The notes: generated from the sequence alone by a model not told the origin. A stretch of 44,797 nt of DNA from Myxococcales bacterium (GCA_028817905.1 JAPPOR010000816.1:1-44797), one strand, 5' to 3'; counted from the stretch's first letter, positions 34,801 through 42,419 are shown. Translations and numbers: made by a program.

Positions 34801-36186
34801 AGCCGGGGCATCGTTCAGGGGCTAAAGCGGCTCCCGCTGGTGGGCGGCCGCGTACGGCGCGATACGACCTTCATCGCCTCCGGGCTTTTTCGGGACCTGT
34901 ACCCACCGCTGTGCGACTACCTGGATCGGGCTGTTCTGCTGGCCATCGACGGCAGTTCGCAGCACATCGCATCCCACCATCCCGAACTGCGTGACGCCCT
35001 GGAAGCCACCATGGCCCCGCTCGGCGATGCCCGAGCCCCCGGAAACGAGGGGCCTTCGCACAACCAGGTGGCCGCGCACTGGGTACAAACCACCAAGGAG
35101 CTGCTCGCTCGCGGCACCCCGCCAGAGACTGCAGGACGCCTGGCGGCCGCACGCGTATTTGGCGACGCACCGGGCACCTACGGAGCCGGCATCAACCGCC
35201 TGGCCGAGCGGTCCGGCGCCTGGCAGGCGCGCAGCGAACTGGTGAAGACCTATGTGCGCCGCGTGGGTCATGCCTACGGGGGCGGCCGATCCGGCGCGCC
35301 GGCGCATGCGGTGTTGCGAGCCATGCTGGCACGCACGGAACACACGTACCTCGGCCGCGCCAGCAACCTGTACGGCATCCTGGACAACAACGACGTGTTC
35401 GACTACCTGGGTGGCCTCGGCATGGCCGTTGAACAGGCGCGTGGGACCCCACCCAAGGCCCACGTCGTCCAACATGCCGATCCCAAAGCCACCAGGGTTG
35501 AGCCCCTACCGAGCGCGTTGCTCCAGGAGCTGCGCGGGCGCCACCTGAACCCCACCTATCTGAAGGGCCTGATGGCCCACGGATACGCGGGCGCGCGAAC
35601 CATGGGTAGCGGCTTCGTGGAAAACCTGTGGGGCTGGCAAATCACCAGCCCGCACATCGTCCGTAGCTGGGTCTGGGACGAAGTCAAAGCCGTGTACCTG
35701 GATGATAAGTACGCCATCGGGGTTTCGAAGTTCCTTGCGCAGGACGACAACGTCCACGTTCGCACCAACGTACAGGCGATCCTGCTCGTGGCCGCCCACA
35801 AGGGATTCTGGCAGGCCGACGAGTCCGCCCTACGCGCCCTATCGGAGTCCTTCGCCCGGGCCGTCGTCGAACACGGGCTGCCGGGCAGCGGACACACCCG
35901 ACCGGACCATCCGATGCTCGCCGACGTTCTTCGGCGCCTGCCCGATGAGCTCGCACAAGCCCTGAGGGCGCGTCTCGACGCTGCCCTCGGTCGCAGCGCG
36001 CGCGCGCTGGTCAGCGAACTCGAGCACGCGCACCCTGCGAACCGACAGGGCGAGCAAGCGGATGCGGAGCCGACCTCGGCGCCCGCGGCCGCTACGGCCC
36101 TATGGCCCAGGGGCATGACCGTGGCGCTGGCGGCCCTCGGGCTCGTGGGCCTCGGGTTCGTACTGGAGCGTCGAAAGAGGATGTGA
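31888..36186 (+). CDS. CobN/HmuS-family chelatase, exported and membrane-anchored
   Basis: GTG at 31888 with GGAG 8 nt upstream; 1432 residues. Residues 1-30 form a signal peptide (LLLLSAASARADT). The body is the CobN/BchH fold: PGRHNIGADNLDVPESL, GWGPPPGRIM, YEYLRHVWRADVLIHVGRHSTYEFLPGR (676-687 correspond to the usual GTHGTLEFLPGK), DLPSVYLYIVDGVGEGIQAKRRGQAIIIDHLTP and YGAGINRLAERSGAW. Residues about 1406-1426 form a C-terminal helix followed by RRKRM, placing the protein outside the inner membrane. Canonical CobN is a cytosolic cobaltochelatase subunit working with CobS and CobT, which are absent here. The exported form matches the HmuS type of Bacteroidota, implicated in haem processing. 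B12 regulation suggests corrinoid as substrate here. Confidence 0.85.
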   Translation: MSRTWATRALFTWAASTLGLLLLSAASARADTVVAIVSEASAPEFAAAAQAFAARRTSHRLVFRSTSQVARMGDAELQALLAAADVLVLAAVFGEEAARLRPLLHGIRARTILPLHGDTGFMRHARIDGRAAFTGAPPDEAARRLRELAGKPPAFAAPTGEPSPEQLLAQARRYRDGRGVSNMVALLRFVLAQPEGRPSVPPPRSGTALRYLDANGQPQQTPSTTGPAVVIVDYDSGDGEGDTGVRSALCRALSGRGLTCLSVLSRWGKASIEALRALLAAQRSKALSIRAIVMLQDFVIGGGAGAEEAAGLLRGLDVPVLKAVRMADRSTGAWSVSEDGLPDDSVHYRLAMPELQGVSQPFVVAAAGPTRVEPTCGLEVSPPVAIMPEVQAMASRIARLSALRTKSNADKRVAIIYYNHPPGRHNIGADNLDVPESLLSILAHLRAAGYDTGELPASAASLLGKLQARGVNLPQDDEALQAMAGRVARVAPADYGGYFARLPSQAQASVRDGPLSALRLAAEQAIKTGERELASERVERVLADVRHLLEGVIHPAREHALSTLDRLADRYGAWLDGQPEANAKVTRLSSQLAGFGIEGLGGWGPPPGRIMTHAGELVIPGLSFGKVFIGPQPPRGWELNEELLHANLAFPPPHQYLAFYEYLRHVWRADVLIHVGRHSTYEFLPGRRAGVGVDDFSRIVLGDLPSVYLYIVDGVGEGIQAKRRGQAIIIDHLTPSLSTTPLYDDLLSLRQLVESYEAGAGIKGHAGARALSEIRDTIERLNMRDELEASMRPELQARGIGFDQADGELLVHEVGHYLTKLQERFMPHGLHVFGQPWSPEAIERMVRSMAGDRKPDASWRKALLTSPQREAQALLSALEGRFVPPGPGNDPVRTPEVLPTGRSFHALDASVLPTKLGYKLGAELAARARKDAPGTSAGAEAVVLWASDTVRDEGAMVGFGMDMLGIAPRWNSRGIVQGLKRLPLVGGRVRRDTTFIASGLFRDLYPPLCDYLDRAVLLAIDGSSQHIASHHPELRDALEATMAPLGDARAPGNEGPSHNQVAAHWVQTTKELLARGTPPETAGRLAAARVFGDAPGTYGAGINRLAERSGAWQARSELVKTYVRRVGHAYGGGRSGAPAHAVLRAMLARTEHTYLGRASNLYGILDNNDVFDYLGGLGMAVEQARGTPPKAHVVQHADPKATRVEPLPSALLQELRGRHLNPTYLKGLMAHGYAGARTMGSGFVENLWGWQITSPHIVRSWVWDEVKAVYLDDKYAIGVSKFLAQDDNVHVRTNVQAILLVAAHKGFWQADESALRALSESFARAVVEHGLPGSGHTRPDHPMLADVLRRLPDELAQALRARLDAALGRSARALVSELEHAHPANRQGEQADAEPTSAPAAATALWPRGMTVALAALGLVGLGFVLERRKRM

Positions 36187-36677
36187 TGGAAGGATTGCTA
36201 TCGTCAGCGTCATGGCTTCGGATGGTGTCCGAGGCACTGGAAGCGCCCACCCACGTGCTCCTGCTCGCAAGCGCGGCGCTTGGACTGCTCGAAGTGGGCG
36301 TGTATCTGCACGAACGGATGGGCAGTGCGCTTCGTCAGCTGGCACCCAGGGTGCTCCTTGACCATGGCCGGACCCGCATCGATCGGGCGGACCTTCTGGC
36401 ACGGGCCGGACCCATGCTCGGACTGATGGGGACCCTGATTCCCCTTGGGCCGGGCCTGTCCGCGCTGGGTCGCGGGGATGTCGCGACACTCGCCGCGGCA
36501 GTGACGGTGGCTTTCGACACCACGGTGTTGGGACTCGCGGTCGGCATCGTGGGGTTCGTGCTGGGGCGCGCGCGCCGTCGGCTCTATGACCGCCTGCTAG
36601 ACGCACAAGAGCCAGCGGTACGCGCCGACTCCGAGCCGGAGCCCGCGCTGGAGGTGGCCCGTGCGGCGGTGGAATAG
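36186..36677 (+). CDS. MotA/TolQ/ExbB-like proton channel protein
   Basis: The ATG overlaps the CobN-like stop (TGATG). The 163-residue product has three predicted membrane helices: about 23-44, and then the ExbB-type pair with GPMLGLMGTLIPLGPGLSAL (the GLLGTV...G motif) and AVTVAFDTTVLGLAVGIVGFVLG, where small residues and Thr line the proton path in the family. It is shorter than ExbB (about 240). With the next gene it should form a proton-motive-force-driven motor in the inner membrane, as TolQR/ExbBD do. In the hmu-type loci of Bacteroidota an equivalent protein accompanies HmuS. Confidence 0.8.
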   Translation: MEGLLSSASWLRMVSEALEAPTHVLLLASAALGLLEVGVYLHERMGSALRQLAPRVLLDHGRTRIDRADLLARAGPMLGLMGTLIPLGPGLSALGRGDVATLAAAVTVAFDTTVLGLAVGIVGFVLGRARRRLYDRLLDAQEPAVRADSEPEPALEVARAAVE

Positions 36678-36978
36678 CCGTTTCGATGAAGGCACCGAGG
36701 GCGACCCGATGGCCGCGATGGCCACCCTTGTCGACGTCATGTTGGTGTTCGCCTGTGGGTTGATGGCGGCCCTCGTGATGGGCCAGCTGAAGGAGCCGCA
36801 GCACGAAGGAAGCGGCGAGGAGGTACAGAAGGCGCGCGTTCTTTCACAGCCGCCACGCGGCATGGGAGACGTGGGAGGCGGCTTCCACCCGGTGGGCCGC
36901 GTGTTTCGAGATCCGGACAGCGGCAAGCTCATCCTGGTGGAGTCTCCCGGCGGCGCCTCCTCCGACGCTTCGCCATGA
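36661..36978 (+). CDS. DUF2149 / ExbD-like protein
   Basis: GTG start at 36661, overlapping the preceding gene by 17 nt. The 105-residue product has a short cytosolic start (VRRWNSRFDEGTEGDPM). A single membrane helix LVDVMLVFACGLMAALVM follows, whose Asp25 lies in the same place as the essential membrane Asp of ExbD/TolR (LIDVMLVLLIIFM). The rest is a periplasmic tail with GDVGGGFHPVGRVFRDPDSGKL. DUF2149 proteins are found next to CobN-like genes. I infer that it is the rotor/stator partner of the ExbB-like protein and touches the exported chelatase. Confidence 0.8.
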   Translation: MRRWNSRFDEGTEGDPMAAMATLVDVMLVFACGLMAALVMGQLKEPQHEGSGEEVQKARVLSQPPRGMGDVGGGFHPVGRVFRDPDSGKLILVESPGGASSDASP

Positions 36979-38291
36979 TCCGCTGCCTGACCACGATTGT
37001 CCGCGTGGTGCTGGTCGTGGCCGCGGCCCTGCTCACAACGCGCCCCGTGCTTGCCCAGGACCACGAGCTCGTGCGCACCGATGGGTTTGTCGCGCGGCGA
37101 AAGGGGGTAGCGCTTATCGTGGACCTGTTGACCCCACACAGGGTCCTCACCACCTCCACGGTTGGACCCGGGCTCGGGCACCGGCTGCGCCATATCGTTA
37201 ACATTCAAAGCATGGAAGCCCGTGGTCATGAGCGGAGATTGCAGGCTCGTCTGACGGTTGGCCGAGCACGTCATCACGAAATGACCGCCGGGCATCTCGG
37301 ACTGCCACCCGAAGCCACGGCCTTGATGGGCACAGCCGCGCATCAAGGCCACCTGGGTCATGCCTCGGGCACCTTCCGGGAGCTACGGGTCGACGCCTTC
37401 GCAACGGCTGGGGTGCACGGCAATGCAGTAAGCGCAGGGGATCCCGCGAGCTACCACCAGACCGGCAATGGCGCCCGCAAGGTCGCCGCCGATGGCACCA
37501 TCAATGTCATCTTGATCATCAACCAGCCCGTCGCGCCTGGCGCCGTGGTCAAGGCCGCAACCGTCGCCGTAGAAGCCAAGGTAGCCGCGCTCATGTCACT
37601 CGCGGTGCCCAGCACGAAGTCTTCCGAACTTGCGACAGGTACGGGGACGGACCAGCTCACGATCGCGGTGCGCCTTCCATCCAAACAGGGTCCGCCCAAG
37701 CCGAACTCGCCCAAGCCCCGTTCACCAACGTCGCGGCCGGCAACGCGGACTGCCGGCCGGGTCCTAGAGAGCGCAAGCCAGCACCTCAAGCTCGGCCAAC
37801 TGATCGGCGAAACCGTCCGCGACGCCGTGCGGGACGCCATCGAGCGACAGAACGGGCTTGCGCCAGGCGCGACCCGCAGCCTGTGCTACGCGCTGAAGCG
37901 CTTCGGACTCACGGAGTCGCGCCTGCGGGCCCGTCTGGCGCGCCATCTGAGCAGCGAGGCCCTACAGCTGTTGCTCGCCAACCTGTCAGCGATCGAGCGC
38001 GAGCCGCGCGTGGCCGCCGCTGGATTTGCCTTCGCCGCGATCCTCGACCGCGAGCAATATGGAACCATCGATCGCTTGTCGGCCCAAAGCGTTCTGCGTG
38101 ACCAGGCTGCGACCCTGGCGGTGGCTGTCGCCCAGCGCCCGGACCGCTACGCGGGCTTCTGGAAGCAGCTGAGCGGGCCCTACCAGGACCGCACCGACCT
38201 GGCGATCCACGCTCTGGCGATCGGCTTTGCGGCCAAGTGGCGCGACGACGTCGAAACTGTGGTGAGGAGAACGCACCCATGGCACCCCTGA
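36975..38291 (+). CDS. exported CbiZ-family protein with C-terminal helical domain
   Basis: ATG overlaps the previous stop (ATGA). The 438-residue product begins with a signal peptide (VVLVVAAALLTTRPVLAQ). Residues about 30-235 match the CbiZ core, almost motif for motif with the cytosolic CbiZ at 24773: ATAGVHGNAVSAGDPAS, GTINVILIINQPVAPGAVVKA, VAVEAKVAAL and ATGTGTDQLTIAV. A Pro/Lys-rich linker (about 236-258) then leads to a helical domain of about 180 residues with no family I recognise. CbiZ hydrolyses the amide bond holding the nucleotide loop in cobinamides; an exported form would cut corrinoids before uptake. Whether it is active is untested. Confidence 0.78.
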   Translation: MIRCLTTIVRVVLVVAAALLTTRPVLAQDHELVRTDGFVARRKGVALIVDLLTPHRVLTTSTVGPGLGHRLRHIVNIQSMEARGHERRLQARLTVGRARHHEMTAGHLGLPPEATALMGTAAHQGHLGHASGTFRELRVDAFATAGVHGNAVSAGDPASYHQTGNGARKVAADGTINVILIINQPVAPGAVVKAATVAVEAKVAALMSLAVPSTKSSELATGTGTDQLTIAVRLPSKQGPPKPNSPKPRSPTSRPATRTAGRVLESASQHLKLGQLIGETVRDAVRDAIERQNGLAPGATRSLCYALKRFGLTESRLRARLARHLSSEALQLLLANLSAIEREPRVAAAGFAFAAILDREQYGTIDRLSAQSVLRDQAATLAVAVAQRPDRYAGFWKQLSGPYQDRTDLAIHALAIGFAAKWRDDVETVVRRTHPWHP

Positions 38292-39139
38292 CGCGTCGCG
38301 ACTTCATGATGGGGGTGCTGCCGCTGCTCGGCTGTACGCCGCGTGCCAGGGGCCGGACAGGGCGTCTCGCTGGGCCAAACCGTGTGTTGAACGTGTGTCT
38401 GTGTCATCTCGACGTTCATGTTGGCGCGCTCGAACGCAACTGCGCGGCCCTCGAAGCTGCGATGCGCCTCGCGGCCAAGCACGGCGCCCAATGGTTCGTG
38501 ACACCCGAGCTCGCCCTGTCGGGCTACCACTTCGACCGACATATCGGAACCGACTGGATCGCCCCGGGGCCCGACCGCTACGCACGGCGCCTGGGCGAGC
38601 GGGCACAGGCGTTGGGACTGGCGCTCGTGCTCGGCCACGCCGAGCGCGTGTCCGGCCGGCTGTACAACACGCTGTTCGCGATCGACGCCAACGGCCGCCT
38701 TCGGGGTCGCCACCACAAGATCAATACAATTCCGGTCTCTGAAGACTGGTCGTCCCGCGGTCGCTCCCCGAACGTGTTCGAGCTGGACCGGACCCGGGTG
38801 GGCCCACTCATCTGCGCCGATGCCTGGCCCACCAACCACGCCCGCACGCTCAAGCAACAGGGGGCGGAAATGCTGGTGTCGTGCGCGAACTGGGCCCGCG
38901 GCGAACATGGTCCCGGCGACACCTGGGAACGGCGCAGTGCCGAAACCGACTTGCCGCTGTTCGTGTGCAACCGAACCGGCACCGACGATGGACTCGACTT
39001 CCGAAGCGCCCAGAGCGTCCTCAGTCATCGCGGTAGGCGCCTATTCTCGCTTGACGCGGCCACCACTACGCTCGCGATGCTGGCTTGGGATCGTTCGGCA
39101 CGGCGCCTGGTCCAGGTCGAACGCTGGGCGCTTCGATGA
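38279..39139 (+). CDS. Tat-exported lipoprotein carbon-nitrogen hydrolase (nitrilase superfamily)
   Basis: ATG at 38279 with GAGGAGA upstream, overlapping the previous gene by 13 nt. The 286-residue product starts APLTRRDFMMGVLPLLGC: a twin-arginine motif followed by a lipobox LLGC, so it is probably a Tat-exported lipoprotein. The nitrilase catalytic triad is visible: Glu77 (TPELAL), Lys147 (RHHKIN) and Cys179 (LICADAW). Members hydrolyse C-N bonds in amides, nitriles or carbamoyl groups; most are cytosolic. In this operon it may act on corrin amide side chains, but the substrate is inference. It precedes the PepSY gene with an ATGA overlap. Confidence 0.82.
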   Translation: MAPLTRRDFMMGVLPLLGCTPRARGRTGRLAGPNRVLNVCLCHLDVHVGALERNCAALEAAMRLAAKHGAQWFVTPELALSGYHFDRHIGTDWIAPGPDRYARRLGERAQALGLALVLGHAERVSGRLYNTLFAIDANGRLRGRHHKINTIPVSEDWSSRGRSPNVFELDRTRVGPLICADAWPTNHARTLKQQGAEMLVSCANWARGEHGPGDTWERRSAETDLPLFVCNRTGTDDGLDFRSAQSVLSHRGRRLFSLDAATTTLAMLAWDRSARRLVQVERWALR

Positions 39140-40722
39140 CCGTCGACGGGACGTGGAAGCCAGAAGATGGCGACCGGGATCGTCGCCCACGCGAGCCAGG
39201 CAGCGCGCACGCGTGGCGCGCCATGAAAGGGCTTTTTGGCTTTGTCCCGCGCCTGCATCGCTGGCTCGGAAGCGGGCTATTCCTGTTCATGCTGACCTGG
39301 TGTGGCTCAGGGATCGTCATGCTCTTTGCACGCTTCCCGCACGTGCCCGAAGCGGAGCGCCTGGCGCACCTCTCGCCGCTCCACCGCCAGGACCTCCCTA
39401 GCCCGGCTGCCCTTTCACAGCTGCCGCTTGCCGAGCAACCGGACCATGGAGCGAACATACGGATGCGCCGCGATCGCCTCGGTGCGCATTTCCTATTCGC
39501 AGCCCGCGCAGGAACACCTGCACGGATCGAAGCGCCACCTGGGAAGCGCCTCCAACTGGTCCACTCGATCGAACAACGGGATCTACACGCGCTGGCAACC
39601 CCCTACTTCCGTGACGAAGGGCCGATCGCCGAGAGCACGCACGTCATGGGCGACCGGTGGACGATGAGGCCGTTCTACGGTCGCCACTACCCCCTGCTGC
39701 GCGTGACCTCGGAAGCGGGCGACAACGTCTACCTCTGCGAGTCCACCGGTGAGGTGCTGCAGCGGACCACGCCTACAACACGCCTGTTGGCATGGCTCGG
39801 CGCGATCCCCCACTGGTGGTACCTGCGAGCCTTGCGCGAGCACCCCCCGCTCTGGGAGGGCGCAGTCTCGGTCGCTGCGGGTTGTCTGCTCGTCCTGTGC
39901 CTATCAGGCCTATGGGGCGGCCTGCGGCGACTGGCCCGTTCCCAAAGATTGAGCTGGCATGCAGTGCTAGGTCTTGGTTTTGGCGGCGTCGCGAGCGTGT
40001 GGGCCCTGAGCGGCGCCCTGTCCGTCAACCCCCTGGGCCTGCTGCCAGGGCCATGGTCAACCGGGTCGCTCGATCAATGCCTACAGGGCAGCGAACTCAG
40101 CGTAAATGCATACTCACGGCATCCATCCGACGCGCTGTCGGCCTGCCGACCTTTGCTCGGCCATGTCCGGGAGATCGAACTGACGCAGCTGGGCGGCAAG
40201 CCGTACTACCTGTGCAAGAACGAGTTCGCTTCCACGGCCGTAACGCCAGCGGACCGCCCGGGAGCCCCCGCTACACCCCACTTTACGTCAGCGCAGCTGC
40301 GGACAGCGCTCGCGTGCGAGGACCCAGCGGTGAAGGTCGACATCGAAACCCTTGTGCTCACGAGCAAGCCAGACGAGTTCCACCATGCTCGGCTAGACGG
40401 ATCGAAACTGCAGGTGCCCTACGGACGAGTCGAGATGGCTGGATCGCCTGGTGGGCGGGCCTATCTGGACGTGCACCGGGGTCGGGCCCTGGCGTTCTAT
40501 GATGCAGCGGGGGTCCGCCATCACTTCCTATTCACCAAGCTTCACACGTGGGACTACGCCTGGCTCCGGCGTCACCCCCAGCTCCGGCGCGCGCTGATGT
40601 TGGTGGCCCTCGCAGGCGGAACGCTCCTGGGCCTCAGCGGAACACGCGCCGCACTCGGGCGGGCCGTCGGAATGTCCCGCCGACGTCGCCGAAAGGCCCG
40701 CGACGCTGCCCCGCGTGCTTGA
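39136..40722 (+). CDS. PepSY-associated membrane protein
   Basis: ATG overlaps the nitrilase stop. The 528-residue product has an N-terminal segment FVPRLHRWLGSGLFLFMLTWCGSGIVMLF typical of PepSY_TM proteins (LHRWLG plus Gly in the helix), further helices at about 250-310, two periplasmic-type regions, and a final helix near the C-terminus with a His-containing lead (TKLHTWDYAWLRRH). Families of this layout include iron- and siderophore-reduction proteins such as FoxB/PiuB. I infer possible electron transfer to metal in the envelope. It is the last gene of the operon, ending 80 bp from the convergent kinase-like gene. Confidence 0.75.
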   Translation: MTVDGTWKPEDGDRDRRPREPGSAHAWRAMKGLFGFVPRLHRWLGSGLFLFMLTWCGSGIVMLFARFPHVPEAERLAHLSPLHRQDLPSPAALSQLPLAEQPDHGANIRMRRDRLGAHFLFAARAGTPARIEAPPGKRLQLVHSIEQRDLHALATPYFRDEGPIAESTHVMGDRWTMRPFYGRHYPLLRVTSEAGDNVYLCESTGEVLQRTTPTTRLLAWLGAIPHWWYLRALREHPPLWEGAVSVAAGCLLVLCLSGLWGGLRRLARSQRLSWHAVLGLGFGGVASVWALSGALSVNPLGLLPGPWSTGSLDQCLQGSELSVNAYSRHPSDALSACRPLLGHVREIELTQLGGKPYYLCKNEFASTAVTPADRPGAPATPHFTSAQLRTALACEDPAVKVDIETLVLTSKPDEFHHARLDGSKLQVPYGRVEMAGSPGGRAYLDVHRGRALAFYDAAGVRHHFLFTKLHTWDYAWLRRHPQLRRALMLVALAGGTLLGLSGTRAALGRAVGMSRRRRRKARDAAPRA

Positions 40723-40802
40723 GCGTCACCGTCGATAGATAGCAAGCTCGGGCGGTTGTCGCAGGCGGACGTGATCATTGACCCTGCCGAATCGGTAGAA
40801 GC
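40723..40802. other. convergent intergenic spacer
   Basis: 80 bp between two convergent stops. I saw no strong hairpin with a T-run. Confidence 0.3.
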
Positions 40803-42419
40803 TCAGGCGACGTCAGTCAGCCGGTGGCGTCCCCCTACCGGACCGATCCCGGAGGTGTGCCGCGGACCGGCATCGGAATCGCGCCCGGTTTCTCCCAGGA
40901 AGTACCCTGTCGTGAGTGTCAGCATCTCGCGCCAAGCACCGCGGATCGTTTCCCGTCGAACCGGGTCTTCGCACAGCGGGTCGAAGCGCTCGTCGCCGTC
41001 ACATACTGTGGCGATGAGCGTATCGGAAAACACCTTGTAATGCTCGAGCCCAATTTTCCTATCCGCGTGCCTGCGGGCGTGCTCCCTGAGTTGTCGGTTG
41101 CCCGCGCGATCGATCCCAGAAACCGGAGAAAGCACGTAATCGAAGCAGGCGTCGATTGCGCGGCGAAGCTGTTCTTCTTGCTTGGGCCAATCCTTGCGTT
41201 CGAAATGCCCGAAGAAACGCCTAATCAAGTCGTGCGCCGCGAACCGTTGATAGAAGACCGTGAAAAACGCCGGCGTACGCGCCGCTTCGAGGCAGCGCGC
41301 GTAGCTGTCACGCGCGGTCCACAACGTTTCGCGCTCGACGTAGCGGATCCTGTCGATGGCCTTGCCCAGTGAATGGAAGCGAGCACCCGAATCAAGCCGC
41401 GTCATCTTCTCCAAGGCTTCGCCGATCTGCCGCGGGATGAGCTGTCGTTCGTGAAGGGGAGGTAGCGGTTGATAGGCCGCACGGCCGCGTTCCCGCAGGG
41501 CCGTACGGGTCTCCTCTACAGCAAGCTCGCCCGGGGCACCGCGAAGCCCAGGTAGAATCGCAGGCAGCTCGCCGGTCAGCAACTCAATGGCCATCATGCC
41601 AAGGGCGTACTGGTCGCATTTCTCAGGACTGACCACGCCGCCGGAACCAGTCAGTAGTTCGGGTGCCGTATAGACGAGGTCCTCCTCCGTCAGATGGCCA
41701 TCGCGTAGGGCGTCCTGGAGCTGAGCTCGGTCCAGGAACGTCAAACGCGTGCGAGGACTGACAAGCGGGCGGCCATCAGCACCGCGCAGGATATTGCTGG
41801 GCTTGAGGTGCCCCAGCTGGACTCCCTGACTGTGCGCGACTTCGGCCGCTTCGCTCACCCGGCACAGGACCTCCCGCACGGTGGACCACGCGACCGGGCG
41901 AGCTTCGCGTTCGATGTACTCGCGAAGGCTTCCGTTCTGCGCGTACTGCATCAGGAAGTGTGGCCGGTCACCGGCGGCCTGCGCTGTGTAGACCGTGACG
42001 AAGTGGGTCTCGTTGCCGAGCTTCGCTACGCCCCGCATGGCCTCGACGAACTCCTGCTTTCGCTTCGGATCGGTCAGTTCCTTCTTGACCACCTTGCGGT
42101 TGAGCACTGGGTCGTGCCCAACCCACGTGGTTGAAATCGGGCTGCTCGAGGGAAGCTCCTCAAAGCCCTGCGGGACGACCAGCCGCCGTCCCAGCAACCA
42201 CCACATGGTCGCGAACGCGAGTAGCACTGCCGCCACGACGGCCAACCCGCATAGTGCCTCGAAGAGGTCGCCTTTCAGCAGTGGTACGACCCCGATCACG
42301 ATGAGTACTGTCAGGACGCCGCCCACCACCAGCACCCGGTCCCGCTCCGGCGTCTCCGCGATAATCCTGAGCAGGCTCCGCTCGAAAACCTGCTCTGTCC
42401 CCCCCGAGTCGCTTGGCAT
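40803..42419 (-). CDS. membrane pseudokinase fused to a globin-like domain
   Basis: ATG at 42419 with GGGAGGGG 7 nt upstream; 538 residues. Two membrane helices (about 28-47 and 53-78) are followed by a kinase-like domain (about 90-360). The Gly-rich loop is degenerate, the Lys row is VVKKEL (111-113), the catalytic loop reads LGHLKPSN (His204 in place of the catalytic Asp), the DFG motif is not recognisable (LTFLDRA), but YTAPELL is kept. It is therefore probably a pseudokinase. Residues about 372-507 look like a globin: FFTVFYQRF, DWPKQEEQLRRAIDACFDYV, LREHARRHADRKIGLEHYKVF (candidate proximal His451) and RGAWREMLTLTTGYF. It might sense O2, NO or haem and signal through the kinase-like domain. 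Confidence 0.7.
   Translation of the reverse strand: MPSDSGGTEQVFERSLLRIIAETPERDRVLVVGGVLTVLIVIGVVPLLKGDLFEALCGLAVVAAVLLAFATMWWLLGRRLVVPQGFEELPSSSPISTTWVGHDPVLNRKVVKKELTDPKRKQEFVEAMRGVAKLGNETHFVTVYTAQAAGDRPHFLMQYAQNGSLREYIEREARPVAWSTVREVLCRVSEAAEVAHSQGVQLGHLKPSNILRGADGRPLVSPRTRLTFLDRAQLQDALRDGHLTEEDLVYTAPELLTGSGGVVSPEKCDQYALGMMAIELLTGELPAILPGLRGAPGELAVEETRTALRERGRAAYQPLPPLHERQLIPRQIGEALEKMTRLDSGARFHSLGKAIDRIRYVERETLWTARDSYARCLEAARTPAFFTVFYQRFAAHDLIRRFFGHFERKDWPKQEEQLRRAIDACFDYVLSPVSGIDRAGNRQLREHARRHADRKIGLEHYKVFSDTLIATVCDGDERFDPLCEDPVRRETIRGAWREMLTLTTGYFLGETGRDSDAGPRHTSGIGPVGGRHRLTDVA

Noticed and set aside
31888-36186. Canonical cytosolic cobaltochelatase CobN
   Set aside because: Signal peptide, C-terminal anchor and absence of CobS/CobT; the HmuS-type exported form fits better.
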